A stretch of 64,000 nucleotides of DNA, taken from NCBI GenBank assembly GCA_024500155.1, contig CM044862.1, positions 41,984,001-42,048,000 of the forward strand, given 5' to 3'. Shown in pieces: positions 45,630 to 56,213 of this stretch. Numbering within the stretch: position 1 is the first letter of the stretch; every line of letters starts with the position of its first letter. A program made the position numbers and the translations under genes. Source of the stretch: Chenopodium formosanum. Its lineage: Eukaryota; Streptophyta; Magnoliopsida; Caryophyllales; Amaranthaceae. The notes beneath the pieces were generated by a model that saw only the letters and a list, made by a program, of their open reading frames with translations, made no database searches and was not told the DNA's origin.

Positions 45630-46846
45630 GGATTCTTAATTATTTATCGATTTGAGTGATCGGTATTTAATTAAGATGAGTGGATGAGACTTGAAAGATT
45701 CTTGAAAAAAATATTCCTGTGATTAATTTGGCATTTTTGAATCTGCATAGATGTTTTAACGTCACATTCAGGTCTGTCCCGTAGGAAAAATTGGATAACT
45801 TGATTGCGCGCAAAAGCAAACAGGGCACCAGTCAGATTTTCTGAATGCCGTGTCACGGCAGTCCTAAAATCAGTCCGGTGGCTTATTTTCTTTTCTCACA
45901 GTCGACTTCCTTCGATTTTTCTGAAAAAACGTATGTGTTCTACATGCGTCTTATCCCCTAGGGATTTAAGCTCTATCGACCCAAAACGCTCATGGCAATA
46001 AGGGTTCATCCGAGTCATTAAATCCACCCAAACCATGGAGTCGAGTTCGATTTCATCATGAACTTGCGGAGCCGCCCGTTGGCATACACCCTCAAGGGAG
46101 GCTGCCTTACTAACGCATCCAAACTCTTAACCATGGTACCCTTTTGACACCCAAAGCTTGACCAATAGTTGAACATAGATCTTGAGTTTAGGTTGCGAAC
46201 TTTTTTTACATCATCGTGCCTAAATGCTATGTGGTTGTTTGGTGCTAACCTTCATGTGTTTGCTCTTTTGTTTAACCCATGACCGAGGGTTTTTTTTATT
46301 CTCAAATAGTAATTAGTACGGATCTTAAAATCAGAAAAAAATCACAAAACTGACCAGGAACTGCGCACCGTGTCACGGCATGTTCTGCCGTGTCACGGTG
46401 AACAATGTCGTGACACGGGAATGTCTACCGTCTGACGGTAGACTGCACCGTGTCACGACAGTCTGCACCGTGACACGGTGCCTAGGAAAGTGTCCTGTCA
46501 GTCTTCTTTCTCGATTTTCGTGTCCAGTATTGAGTCGTGTCTAGCTATACGGTCAAAACACACGTCTATAACCTCACCTAATCACTCACATGTTTTTTTT
46601 AGTCGTGCACCACTTTTGACCGTATTTTAGGGAAGTCTAGTTTTTGTGTCATTTTTTTTTTCGGAGTAAGTCGGATGGTATCCTCCCATGTTTTTCTTTT
46701 TTTTTTTAAAAAAAATAATAAGTAATAATAAGTAGAGCTTCAATTTTTTTTTTCTTTTTTTAATCCGGATAGGTTAAGGTTAAGTTTGGTCATTAAAGGT
46801 GTGTTTGTTTCGGTGTCACAGCGCTTAGGCAAGAAGCAAGGGTAGA
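45630..46846 (+). promoter_or_regulatory. Leader of element B with palindromes
   Basis: 1.2 kb without a supported gene. One CCGTGTCACGG lies at 45848. A six-unit array starts at 46368, 46388, 46408, 46428, 46448 and 46468: exactly 20 bp apart, three exact copies (46368, 46388, 46468), two one-mismatch copies (46408, 46448), and CCGTCTGACGG at 46428. Poly-T and poly-A runs near 46690-46760 precede gag. Confidence 0.75.
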
Positions 46847-48490
46847 TTGTTACGGTTCGAGTCCATACCTCAACAACCTCTTATACCAAAGAGGCGTACA
46901 AGGAAACCACCTCAGTCATCTCCACAAGATCCGTCTCCAGTCTACTTTCAACCAATGGCCACTAAGGAAGACATCGAGAACCTTAACAGGACAATCGAAA
47001 GATTGTCTGACATGATGCAGACACTCACTACTAGAGTCAGCACTGTAGAGCAAGACAAGCAAAACAGTGTCACTACTGCTGTGATGGACAAGATCAAGGA
47101 ACATATGAGCAAGATTTCCGAAGAGTTTACTTATGTGGAACAGCCTATCACCTCCTCGTCTATAAGAGAAAAGCTTCCTGAGAAGTTTTCCACTGCTGAT
47201 ATTCCCAAGTTCAAGCCTACTGATAATCCACTTTTCCATTTGAAGGCTTTTTATGCAACTATGGCTCTTAAGGGAGTAGATGTGACACTCTTCCCTACGG
47301 TGTTTCCTCTTTCCTTAGAGCATGCCTGTCAACAGTGGTTCTATTCTCTGGAATCCAAGCATGTCGCGACCTGGGAAGATGTTGCTGAAAGCTTTATGAA
47401 CCGGTACAAGTGTAACATCCAGGCCAAGACTTTTGATCGTGAACTCTCCATTCTCAAACAGAAAGAGAATGAAGGCTTCACCACTTACTTAAGCAGGTGG
47501 AGAGAAATAGTTGCGCTCTTGGTGGATCCTCCCAAGGAGAAGGAAATGGTTCGCTTGTTTATTGCCAATCTGACGCATAAATACAAGCAACACTTGAAGT
47601 TTCTTCCTTTAAGTACCTTTGAAGCTGTATACGATATTGGAATCAGTATCGAAGACGAACTGATGAAGTCTGTTGGTAGCAACAATAACAACAACACTTG
47701 GAAAAACAAGAAGAACGACACTCCTTCTTCTTCGTCTTCTAAGCCCAATAATGCTACCAACAATATCAACATCAATGATGTGCTGGCCCTTAATGCTCCT
47801 CCTCAAAGATTCCAAAGGCAAAGGAGGGTTTATACGCCTTTGGGAATGACTTATGATGCTGCTTATGACCGTCTTCATGGTCAGGGACTGATTATGCCAA
47901 TCGGACCATTTCCAGAACCTCGACCTGAGAATAAGACTGCTAACTATGACCCCAATGCTTATTGCAAGTATCATCAAGGAAAGGGTCGTAACACTGAGAA
48001 ATGTTGGAGGCTGAAAGAAAGAATCCAAGACCTGATTGATGCTAACCAACTTCCTGTCCCTCCAGGGGGCAAGAAGCCTAACATTCAAACAGGTCTTCTT
48101 TCTGATGCTCTGGCTATCATGGGAGATGAAGTCTCCTTTGATCCGTCAATACTCATTCAATCTGTGAATGAACCTCTGCCGGAAGTTGTGTTTATCTTAA
48201 GCACTGAAGAAGTGAATGGGATCTGGGATAGCGATGATGAAGACGTCTATCTCAAAGACATAGCCTGTTCATCTCTCGGCACCAGTGAAGATGTTTGGGG
48301 GGACCTTGAGGTCAAGGTTCTCACTAGAAGTGGACGGTTGCAACAACCTAACCCACCTCCACCTCCACCACAATCAAATCCGATAGTTGATCCCATCGAC
48401 CCTGTGAATAGCGATGTGGTCAAACAACTGCAAAAGACCAAGGTGGAGATGAATGTATGGAAGCTTTTGGCCACTTCCCACGAGCATTGA
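46847..48490 (+). CDS. Gag of element B
   Basis: 547 residues; capsid/nucleocapsid precursor that forms the particle in which reverse transcription takes place. A short basic N terminus (PKRRTRKPP) is followed, near residue 37, by MATKEDIENLNRTIERLSDM, a coiled coil. The capsid-type domain (about 120-290) has PLFHLKAFYATMALKGVDV, ACQQWFYSLESKHVATWEDV and SILKQKENEGFTTYLSRW. An Asn/Ser-rich linker (about 285-315) leads to a short Cys/His motif CKYHQGKGRNTEKCW (about 373). An acidic, Pro-rich C-terminal part follows. It ends at a TGA (48488-48490), but protease follows in the same frame from 48491, as Gag-Pro does in Tat elements, so the TGA looks like a mutation rather than the native end. D has a broken relative. 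Confidence 0.88.
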   Translation: MLRFESIPQQPLIPKRRTRKPPQSSPQDPSPVYFQPMATKEDIENLNRTIERLSDMMQTLTTRVSTVEQDKQNSVTTAVMDKIKEHMSKISEEFTYVEQPITSSSIREKLPEKFSTADIPKFKPTDNPLFHLKAFYATMALKGVDVTLFPTVFPLSLEHACQQWFYSLESKHVATWEDVAESFMNRYKCNIQAKTFDRELSILKQKENEGFTTYLSRWREIVALLVDPPKEKEMVRLFIANLTHKYKQHLKFLPLSTFEAVYDIGISIEDELMKSVGSNNNNNTWKNKKNDTPSSSSSKPNNATNNININDVLALNAPPQRFQRQRRVYTPLGMTYDAAYDRLHGQGLIMPIGPFPEPRPENKTANYDPNAYCKYHQGKGRNTEKCWRLKERIQDLIDANQLPVPPGGKKPNIQTGLLSDALAIMGDEVSFDPSILIQSVNEPLPEVVFILSTEEVNGIWDSDDEDVYLKDIACSSLGTSEDVWGDLEVKVLTRSGRLQQPNPPPPPPQSNPIVDPIDPVNSDVVKQLQKTKVEMNVWKLLATSHEH

Positions 48491-50383
48491 AAGGCTGTAA
48501 TGAATGCTCTGGTGAAGATAGGAGTTGATGATGACATGACTCCTCAAGGGTTGGTCAACTTTCTCACTACTGAACTACCGAGTATTAGCAATCTGATTTC
48601 CTTTTCTGATAAGGATCTACCCCCGAAAGGGGACCAACATAATAAGGCCTTACACCCCACTTTAGTATGTAGGCAGATGAATGTTCCTATGAGCCTGGTT
48701 GATAATGGCTCTGCAATCAATGTGTGCCCACTCCGTACTGCAAGGAAGTTGGGTATAAAGAATGAAGAGTTGATTCCCTCCACTCAAGGGATTCGAGCTT
48801 ACGATAATACTCGCCGTCAAGCCGTGGGTACTATCGTACTGAATATAACTACTGGGGCTATTGAACGTCGCACCAAATTTCAGGTGGTGGACATTAAGGC
48901 CTCTTTCAATCTGTTATTAGGACGCCCTTGGCTTCATGAGCTAAAGGCGATTCCGTCATGGCTTCACCAGAAAGTGAAAGCCATAGTTGGAGGGGTCCCG
49001 ATTACCATCGACGCTTCTCCTATGCGCATTCAAGTTATTGATACTCCTATCGTCCATGTTAAACACGACGAGGAAGATGAAGATCTTTGGGGGTTTTCAC
49101 TAGATGATGTTCTTGTGATCGAAGAAGAGGAAAGGTGCCATCTCGACTTCGATCCCTACTCAAATACCAGTATCAACGCCATTCTGAAGAAGCAAGGTCA
49201 CTTCCCTGGAATGACCTTTGGGCTCAAGAAGAAAATGGCTAAATCTTGGGGCCATCCTGGTGCGCTCAAGAAGAACACTTTCGGCTTAGGATTCGAGCCG
49301 ACAAAGGAAGATCTGAAACAAGCTGCATTGAAAATGAAGGCTCGCAACAACGCTCGAATCACGAAGACGGAAATAGCCATGGATCCATATCTGTTCACTC
49401 TCAACGGCCAGTACATCAAAGAAGGGGAATTCTTCCCATGCTATGAATTCCTTGAACCATTTGTCCATAATGGGATCCGTGAACCGGGATTCGAGGTGTT
49501 CCTCGATTGTGACTTCATCGATGAAGAGCTCTCCACAGTCGAGAACTCAGCTAGCCTGAACTCTGATGATCTGGGAATCAACCTTCTTTTTGGAATGGAG
49601 AAGAATGAATCCAAGCCGGTCTGCAATGATAACTCTGAGCTCGTTCAAGACGTCATAGCAAACAAGGATTTCGACCCCTCCGAGTTAATCGTCCAAGCTG
49701 ACAACATTTCAAGAGGATGGCGCAAGACATTGAGGATCACTACGCCGAGTGGAGAGAAGTTGGAAATAACCGCTGGCGAGGGTCCTATGTTTGATGAGTC
49801 TGAATCGTCTGGGTCCGAGTCCGAGTCTGAGTCTAAGTCTGTAGATGAATCCTTAGAGTCTGAGGCTGACCCTCTTTCTACTATAGAGTTCAACCCTGAG
49901 TTTCTTGTTGAGTCCTGTCATTCTAGTCCTAATAATTCTGGTGAGGTCGCAGCTGACCTTGCCTCCCTTGATGTATTAACCAGTGAATTAAATAAAATGA
50001 GTAACTTTGCTTACGACGCGTGCCATTCCCCTAGCCCTGATCAATATTGCTTTGCTAATGATAAAAATGACAAAGAAATAATAAAAGCAATGGAAGAACA
50101 CGAAAATAAAACAGCAGTTATTGAAGATACAGAAACAATTAACATTTCCAATGATACGACTGTTAAAGAAGTAAAAATTGGATTAACACTAAGCCAAGAT
50201 GAACGCAAAGAGCTAATTAACTTGCTTAGTGAATTTGTTGATGTATTTGCTTGGTCATACCAAGATATGCCAGGAATTGACATGGATATAGCTCAGCATA
50301 CGATACCACTCATTCCAGGTATGAAGCCTGTCAAACAAAAGCTGCGCCGAATGAAACCAGATGTGGCTCTCAAAATCAAATAA
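48491..50383 (+). pseudogene. Protease and RT-proximal region of element B
   Basis: It continues in the gag frame past the TGA (first ATG 48500). The retropepsin active-site segment is MSLVDNGSAINVCPLRTARK (about residue 65-85), with NLLLGRPWLHELKAIPS at about 140. A long acidic, Ser-rich linker (about 430-470, ESSGSESESESKS) follows, then the RT lead-in IGLTLSQDERKELINLLSEF, VFAWSYQDMPGIDMDIAQH. The frame ends at a TAA (50381-50383), just before RT continues in the same frame. Protease normally cuts Gag-Pol. Two stops flanking this segment show that the polyprotein is broken. Confidence 0.85.
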
Positions 50384-51643
50384 GAAATCAGGAAGCAATT
50401 GGCCGCAGGTTTCATCAGAGTGTCCAAGTATCTAGAATGGATAGCAAATGTGGTTCCAGTTGCAAAGAAGGATGGAAGGGTCAGAATGTGTGTTGATTAC
50501 AGGGATCTCAATAAAGCAAGCGCAAAAGATGGGTTCCCTCTACCTCACATTGACATTCTGGTCGATAATACAGCAAACCATGCACTTCTGTCATTCATGG
50601 ATGGTTACGCCGGATATAATCAGGTATTGATGGTCGAAGAAGACATGGACAAAACCACATTCATCACACAGTGGGGTACATATTGCTATATGGTAATGCC
50701 ATTCGGGTTGAAAAACGCGGGTGCCACCTACCAAAGAGCAGCTATGGCATTGTTACATGACATGATGCACAAAGAGGTGGAGGTCTATGTCGATGATATG
50801 ATTGTCAAGTCTAAAGATCGCCCAGGCCATATCGTCGCACTTCGCAAGTTTTTTGAAAGACTCCGTAAGTACAACATGAGATTAAATCCAGCAAAATGTG
50901 CATTCAGAGTCACGTCAGGAAAATTACTTAGATATGTGATCAATTCTCGAGGGATTGAAATAGATCCTTCAAAAGTAAAAGCGATCATGGCCATGCCACC
51001 ACCCAAAAATGAGAAGGAGATTCGAGGCTTCATTGGAAGGTTGCAGTATATAAGTAGGTTCATATCAAAGCTCACAGCGATATGTGAGCCTATATTCAAG
51101 AAGCTTAAGAAGAATGTCCCAGTCACATGGGATGATGACTGCCAAAAGGCTTTCGACAAAATCAAAGAGTATTTGGCAAACCCACCTGTGCTAGTGCCAG
51201 CAATACCTGACTTTCCTCTTCGACTCTACCTTACGGTCACAAGAGAAACAATGGGGGCAATGCTAGCACAAGAGATCGAAAGCAAGGAGAATGCAATCTA
51301 TTACCTGAGCAAGAAACTCCAAGGATATGAGACGCGATACACGCCACTCAAGAAGTTGTGTCTCGCACTTGTATGGGCTGCACAGAAACTAAGACATTAC
51401 ATGCTCACTCATACAGTGCATGTCGTGTCTAAGATGGATCCTCTCAAATACCTGTTCGAGAAAGCAACACTCAACGGCAGATTATCAAGGTGGATAGTCA
51501 ATCTAGCTCAACTTGACTTGAGATTTGTGCCACAAAAGGCCATCAAAGGTTCTGCAGTTTCTGACTTCTTAGCAGACTTTCCGCTAGAAGAAGCTGAAAA
51601 AGAAGAAGATGAGTACCATTTCCCTGACGAAGATTATTCATGA
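50384..51643 (+). pseudogene. Reverse transcriptase and RNase H of element B
   Basis: In frame after the TAA: WIANVVPVAKKDGRVRMCVD, LNKASAKDGFPLPHIDILVD, LLSFMDGYAGYNQV, the catalytic VYVDDMIVKSK (about 130 residues in), then RLNPAKCAFRVTSGKLL, RLQYISRFISKLTAICEP, and the first RNase H (LRLYLTVTRETMGAMLAQE, IYYLSKKLQGYETRYTPLKK, LADFPLEEA). RT copies the RNA genome and RNase H removes the template. Most core motifs are intact, but the first RNase H lacks usual catalytic acids, as is common in Tat elements with two RNase H domains. The frame ends at 51643. Confidence 0.9.
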
Positions 51644-52395
51644 CCGAAGACGATAGTTGGACGCTCTATTTCGATGGAGCTTGAAACCAAAAAGGATGTG
51701 GTGTGGGAGTCTTGCTCGTATCGCCCAATGAAGAACACATCCCAATTTCCATGAAGCTCGACTTTGATGTCACCAACAATGCCGCAGAATATGAAGCATG
51801 CATTTTGGGATTAGAAACAGCTGTCGCCTTGGGAATCAAGAAACTCAGAATCTACGGTGACTCTTCACTAATCATTAACCAAATCTCTAAGAGATGGAAA
51901 GTGAGGAGTGAAAGTCTTGCTACGTATCAAGCTCGTCTGGAAACTCTCACGAAGCAACTAGATGAAGTGGAATATACGTATTTGCCAAGAGAAGAAAACC
52001 AGTTCGCCGACACATTAGCTAAGTTAGCATCAATGGTGCGAATTCCAGCTGACACGATTAGAATGCCACTGACCATAGAGAGAAGATATGAACCAGCTTA
52101 TGTTCATGCACTTGATGATGAACAAGAACCACAGGAAGAAGATGAAGAGCCATGGTATACAAACATCCTTAATTATGTGACAAGAGCAGAATATTCTCCT
52201 AATACTGATAAAAGGGCACGCCGTGCTTTGAGGCTCCTGGCTTCACAGTATGTGCTCATCAGGGGAGAACTCCACAAGAGAACCGCAACGGGAAGGAATC
52301 TCCTATGTATAGCCAAGAAAGAAGCACATAAAACCATGGAAAACCTTCATGCTGGTATATGCGGAACTCACATGAATGCAAAGATGTTAGTCTAA
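51640..52395 (+). pseudogene. Second (archaeal-type) RNase H and start of integrase zinc domain, element B
   Basis: Reading in +1 relative to RT: WTLYFDGA, an in-frame TGA at 51682-51684, then NQKGCGVGVLLVSPNEEH, NNAAEYEACILGLETAVALG and RIYGDSSLIINQISKRWKV, the acidic residues of an active aRNase H. Then AKLASMVRIPADTI and the integrase lead-in NLHAGICGTHMNAK (His residues of the zinc finger). It ends at TAA 52393-52395; integrase continues in the same frame. A duplicate RNase H is a Tat hallmark. Confidence 0.88.
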
Positions 52396-53222
52396 AAGAT
52401 TCAACGACAAGGTTACTATTGGACTACTATGGAGCGAGATTGTCACGAGTACGTCAAGAAATGTATGAAGTGTCAAATCTATGCAAACTTACAGCATGTT
52501 CCACCTTCGCTTCTCTACACGTATACTTCTCCATGGCCTTTCTCCACTTGGGGCATTGACATCATTGGAAAAATCACACCACCAGGACAAGGGGGGCATG
52601 AATTCATTCTCGTAGCAATCGACTACTTCACCAAATGGGTCGAGGCAGCCTCATATGCCAAGCTGACGGCAAAACATGTAGCTCATTTCATTGAGAAAAA
52701 TATTATATGCCGCTATGGGGTACCACATGAGATGATCAGTGACAATGGAACACATTTCCAAGCCGAATGCGCGGAATTGTTGCAAAAATATCATATCAAA
52801 CATCATCGATCATCACCTTACAGACCACAAACGAACAGAGCAGTCGAATCGGCCAACAAAAATGTGAAGACCATCATCGAAAAGATGACGGAAAATTATA
52901 AAGATTGGCCAAGTAAGCTACATTTCGCCCTTTGGGGTTATCGAACCTCTGTTCGTGCATCATGTCCAAACCTACCAACAGCGTATGGCACGACATTTTA
53001 ATAAAAAAAGTCAAGACCAGGAATATCAAAGAGGGTGACCTAGTGCTTAAGGCACTTCGTAAAAATGTGTTAGATCCAAGAGGAAAATTCAGACTGAACT
53101 GGTCAGGCCCGTACATTGTTAAAGCCATACTGTCTAGCGGAGCGGCACAATTAGTAGACATGGACGGTAACGGCTACCATAATTTAACCAACTTGGATCA
53201 ACTCAAGAAATTCTACGCCTAG
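52396..53222 (+). pseudogene. Integrase of element B, internally deleted
   Basis: After the TAA the frame continues with CHEYVKKCMKCQIYA (zinc-binding Cys), STWGIDIIGKI (first catalytic Asp), VAIDYFTKWVEAASYA, MISDNGTHFQAE (second Asp) and SPYRPQTNRAVESANKNVK (Glu). At about 52980 the sequence jumps, in another frame, to VKTRNIKEGDLVLKALRKNV and GKFRLNWSGPYIVKAI, the C-terminal DNA-binding part, ending QLKKFYA at 53222. Roughly 60-70 residues usually found between these parts are missing. It normally inserts the cDNA; here it is inactive. Confidence 0.88.
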
Positions 53223-53370
53223 TCGTATGAGTTCATGACCCAATAGAGCTATGTCTGGCCTGATTCCTTTTTAGGATACATAGGCAACCCCTCAAGGGGG
53301 CCCGACCACTTTAAAATAAAAAATCCTCCCTCTTCTAATATGCGCGTCGGTTCAGCATTGCGTCACGGAA
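53223..53370 (+). other. Conserved post-integrase box of element B
   Basis: The segment with gagctatgtctggcctgatt (53244 on), ttaggatacataggcaaccc and ctcaagggggcccgacc matches minus-strand D at about 30570-30496, even though D has lost pol. Conservation outside reading frames suggests an RNA or processing role, or simply shared ancestry. caacccctcaagg recurs at 53402. Confidence 0.5.
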
Positions 53371-53421
53371 AAATAAAAAAATAAAAAAAAAACAGAACAG
53401 GCAACCCCTCAAGGAAAAATG

Positions 53422-53647
53422 CCGCGACACGGAACTTCATCCCGTCTGACGGGAAAAGTTCCTGTGTCACGGCAATCTCTGAACGAAAAACAGAACAGGG
53501 AACCTCCCATGACACGGTAATTTATCCCGTCTGACGGGAAAAATGTCCCGTGCCACGTCACCCCTATCAGACAAAAAAAAAATATTAAAAGTTTGCCGTG
53601 ACGCGGGAATGTGTACCGTGTCACAGGACCCTTTCACCGTGACACGG
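53422..53647 (+). promoter_or_regulatory. Palindrome array between pol and antisense gene B2
   Basis: Units occur at 53422, 53442 (CCGTCTGACGG), 53462, 53507, 53527 (CCGTCTGACGG), 53548, 53596, 53616 and 53637 (exact CCGTGACACGG), 19-21 bp apart within three sub-blocks; most of the rest have one mismatch. It sits where the sense pol transcript and the antisense B2 transcript would converge. Confidence 0.7.
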
Positions 53648-53909
53648 TGGATTTCTAGTTTTCCCGTTTTTATTTTTTTTTTTGCGCATTCATTGCGAAT
53701 TAATTGTTCAAGTTTTTATTTTCGTTCTTCCATTGCGTCCGACTCCTTGACTCGGATAAATAAATAATAAATAAAAGACATTGTAATTTTTATTTTTAAG
53801 GCTTAAAATAAATATGCTATTATTAAAATAAATGTGACTAAAAATATTGGTATCAAATGCCTTATTTTAAATAAAAATTATAAATAATAAAATGCAAAGC
53901 ACTATTGAT

Positions 53910-55484
53910 CTAATATCTCTTCTCTTTAGGAACATCCTTTTCTTGCTCAATTAGGTCAGCCTTCACCATTAGTGTGTCTTTTGTAGCCCGAACCGTCACA
54001 CCCCTAGTCGAACTTTCACCCCTTTCACCTTTTTTGAACCTTTTCGGTTGTTTCTCCCTATACACCATCTTTTCTTTACCCTTTCCTTTGACATAGGTCT
54101 TCTTTCTTGGCATTTTAGGAGTCTTAAACTCAATTCCTTGTGTTCTCGGACCTAGACAATCTTTAAGAGGAGCCTTCTTATCTCAAAGACGACTCTTTAC
54201 ATCAGACTTGCGTGATCCGAATCGTTCCCTCCTATTTTTAGGATTCAACCAAGCCTTGTATGGACTAGATAAAGGAGGAGGAGCTTGGTCACTTGCAGAA
54301 ACGGTCCACAAAGGTCTTCCAATCAAATAAGCCTCGTACTTGTGAACGTTACTTTCATGCAACGATACTTCTCGAGGACTATCGTTATAGCGTGGAATTA
54401 CTTGTTCAAGTCCATACTGCCGCATCAGTCGAGAGGGACAGTAAAGGTCAGTTTGGAGATACTAGGAACACGACAATATGGAGTTTCATTCGTGCCAACC
54501 ATCCTAGTAAGCTTCCACCAAGGCACCACCCAACGAATGGAAAATTCCCTCTTTACAAAGAAATTTTTCCAATCTTCATACGACATGTTCGCAGAGTAAT
54601 TCTTCTTCCTACGGACTAAGTCGTTAGGGCCATATTTTTCAATATCGTCGGGGGCTTCAAATAATTCCAAACGCTCCATCAACCAAATCTGCAAAAAAAG
54701 AAAAAAAAGAAAATTAATCAAAATCGAAAAATCGAAAAAAAAAAAAAAAAAAGTACTGCAGATTCCCGTGACACGGCGGTTTTAACCGTGTCACGGCAGA
54801 CACCCGCTGTGACACGGTGCCTGTTTTGTGTCACGGGGGCTATTCGGAGCGTGTTTTTACCTGTAATAGTACCAGAGAACCCTTCCTGATGGCTTTCCGG
54901 TCAGCTTTTGCCTTGTCAAGGCCACGAAATGTTTCTCCAAGGCACGTCGGCATAGGAGATCTTCCGGATTCTACATGCTCAAGTACAAACGCTAGACAAG
55001 CATGTCCTACCCTACCGTTTGCAAATAGTAGCTTGCTAAACATGCAAAAAATATATGCCCTTCTACGATATACATGATAAGACTCAGAGATAAGGCGATT
55101 AAAATATAAGTTAGCAAGTTTTTCTAAGTCTACTTCATTACCACAAACAATTCTATTTAAATCTGGATTTGTTAGATTCAGATGGCGTTCAAAGTCTTGG
55201 TAATAATATTCACGTAGGGTAGGCATGGCTATAAGATTTCTAGCAGGAAATCCAAAGATTGCACCAAATTCCTCCGGCAGAGGACAAATTTCATCATAAT
55301 CAAATTTGAAATAGTGCATTTCTGGACTCCAATAATCTAATGTTGCCCTAAGAAAATAATGTTCAATAGCTACGTGTCGCAGGGCTAGCAAACCCCTGAC
55401 ATGAAATAATTCTAACTCTCTTTTTTCAGCATTGGTCAAAGAATAAGACCAGTCGCGCAATGTATTATCAAAATTCTGAGACAT
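53910..55484 (-). pseudogene. Antisense gene B2: plant-mobile-domain-like protein
   Basis: Exon 1 is 55484-54861 (start MSQNFDNTLRDWSY; an in-frame ATG also lies at 55535). Intron 54860-54689 has gtaaaa...tttgcag borders. Exon 2 is 54688-53910. Exon 1 carries ATLDYWSPEMHYFKFDYDEI, PLPEEFGAIFGFPARNLIAM and LANLYFNRLISESYHVYRRR, the layout of the plant mobile domain (aminotransferase-like family). Exon 2 adds IWLMERLELFEAPDD and MRQYGLEQVIP, then a Lys-rich tail (MPRKKTYVKGKGKEK) that could direct nuclear import. Lesions are a frame change near 54430 and an in-frame TGA at 54181-54183. A minus-strand TATA-like box (55563-55556) and five palindromes (55636-55726) lie upstream; another array lies in the intron. 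It is related to cellular PMD proteins such as MAIN/MAIL1 only at family level. Confidence 0.65.
54766..54836. promoter_or_regulatory. Palindrome array inside the B2 intron
   Basis: CCGTGACACGG at 54766 and CCGTGTCACGG at 54786 are exact. A one-mismatch unit at 54807 and a two-mismatch unit at 54826 continue the 19-21 bp pitch. The whole array lies between the splice sites of B2. Confidence 0.7.
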
Positions 55485-55635
55485 GATTATTGAAATATGA
55501 AATTCTAAATTATTTTGTGTTTCGTAATAATGCATATCGTGAATGATTAGGTCTTATTTTATAGCAAAAGCGCTCGAAACTGCCCAGAATTTATCTTTTC
55601 ATAAGCGTAAAACAAGCCGCTGGCTAATACGCATC

Positions 55636-55726
55636 CCGTGACACGGGAAATTCCACCGTGTCACGGGAACCTTTGCAGTGACACGGCAGGTTTTGCCGTG
55701 ACACGGAAAACAGTGCCGTGTCACGG
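55636..55726. promoter_or_regulatory. Palindrome array upstream of antisense gene B2
   Basis: Units start at 55636, 55656, 55676, 55696 and 55716, exactly 20 bp apart. Four are exact CCGTG(A/T)CACGG and one (55676) has one mismatch. For B2, transcribed leftward, this is 150-240 bp upstream of the ATG and about 72 bp upstream of a TATA-like box at 55563-55556. Confidence 0.75.
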
Positions 55727-55736
55727 CAATTTACGC

Positions 55737-56213
55737 GCTTTCTTTTTTCATTTTTTCCCGTATCTATCCGGATTTTTTATAATTTTTTATCTTTACCGTT
55801 TATTTTTCAGTCTTTTCTGAGAGTTTTATTTCTAATAAAATTCTCACCTTTTTAATTTTTTTTATCTTTATTTTATTTTAAGATTTTATTTCTTTTTGTC
55901 TTTTATTTTTATTTTGGGGAAGATATTTTTTTAATCATTTTATTTTTATTTCTTTTCTTTTCTTTTCTTTTGGGGAAAGTAATTTTATTTTGAGTGTCTT
56001 TTTTATTTCTTTTCTTTTGGAGAAGGTCGGTACCCTCCATTACTCCACTTATGTTTTTTCGGCATGTCATTAATAAATACACAATCACACACAAAGAGTA
56101 CCAAACACACACTAACACACACAATAATAAATATATAAACTGTAAATAATATACAAAGAGTCATAATATATAAATGTGTCAAGTGTCATCATAGTATGTA
56201 CAAAAACCCTCGG
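55737..56213. other. Spacer between antisense genes B2 and B1
   Basis: T-rich DNA with repeated ttttatttctttt and tttcttttctttt tracts and caca repeats (56090-56125). It lies just beyond the B1 stop at 56214 and probably contains its 3' UTR. No gene. Confidence 0.5.

Noticed and set aside
48488..48490. Programmed readthrough of the TGA between gag and protease in B
   Set aside because: In-frame continuation is attractive, but B has several other stops, a frameshift and a deletion in pol. A single disabling mutation is simpler without conservation data.
54285..54619. Plus-strand frames of about 105 residues opposite B2
   Set aside because: Shadows of the B2 second exon; the minus strand has the domain match and splice borders.
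55636..55726. Regularly spaced short repeats resembling a CRISPR array
   Set aside because: Units are 11 bp palindromes with 9-bp gaps that are themselves similar in composition. The array lies inside a plant retrotransposon, there are no cas genes, and units vary. Phased binding sites are a better explanation.
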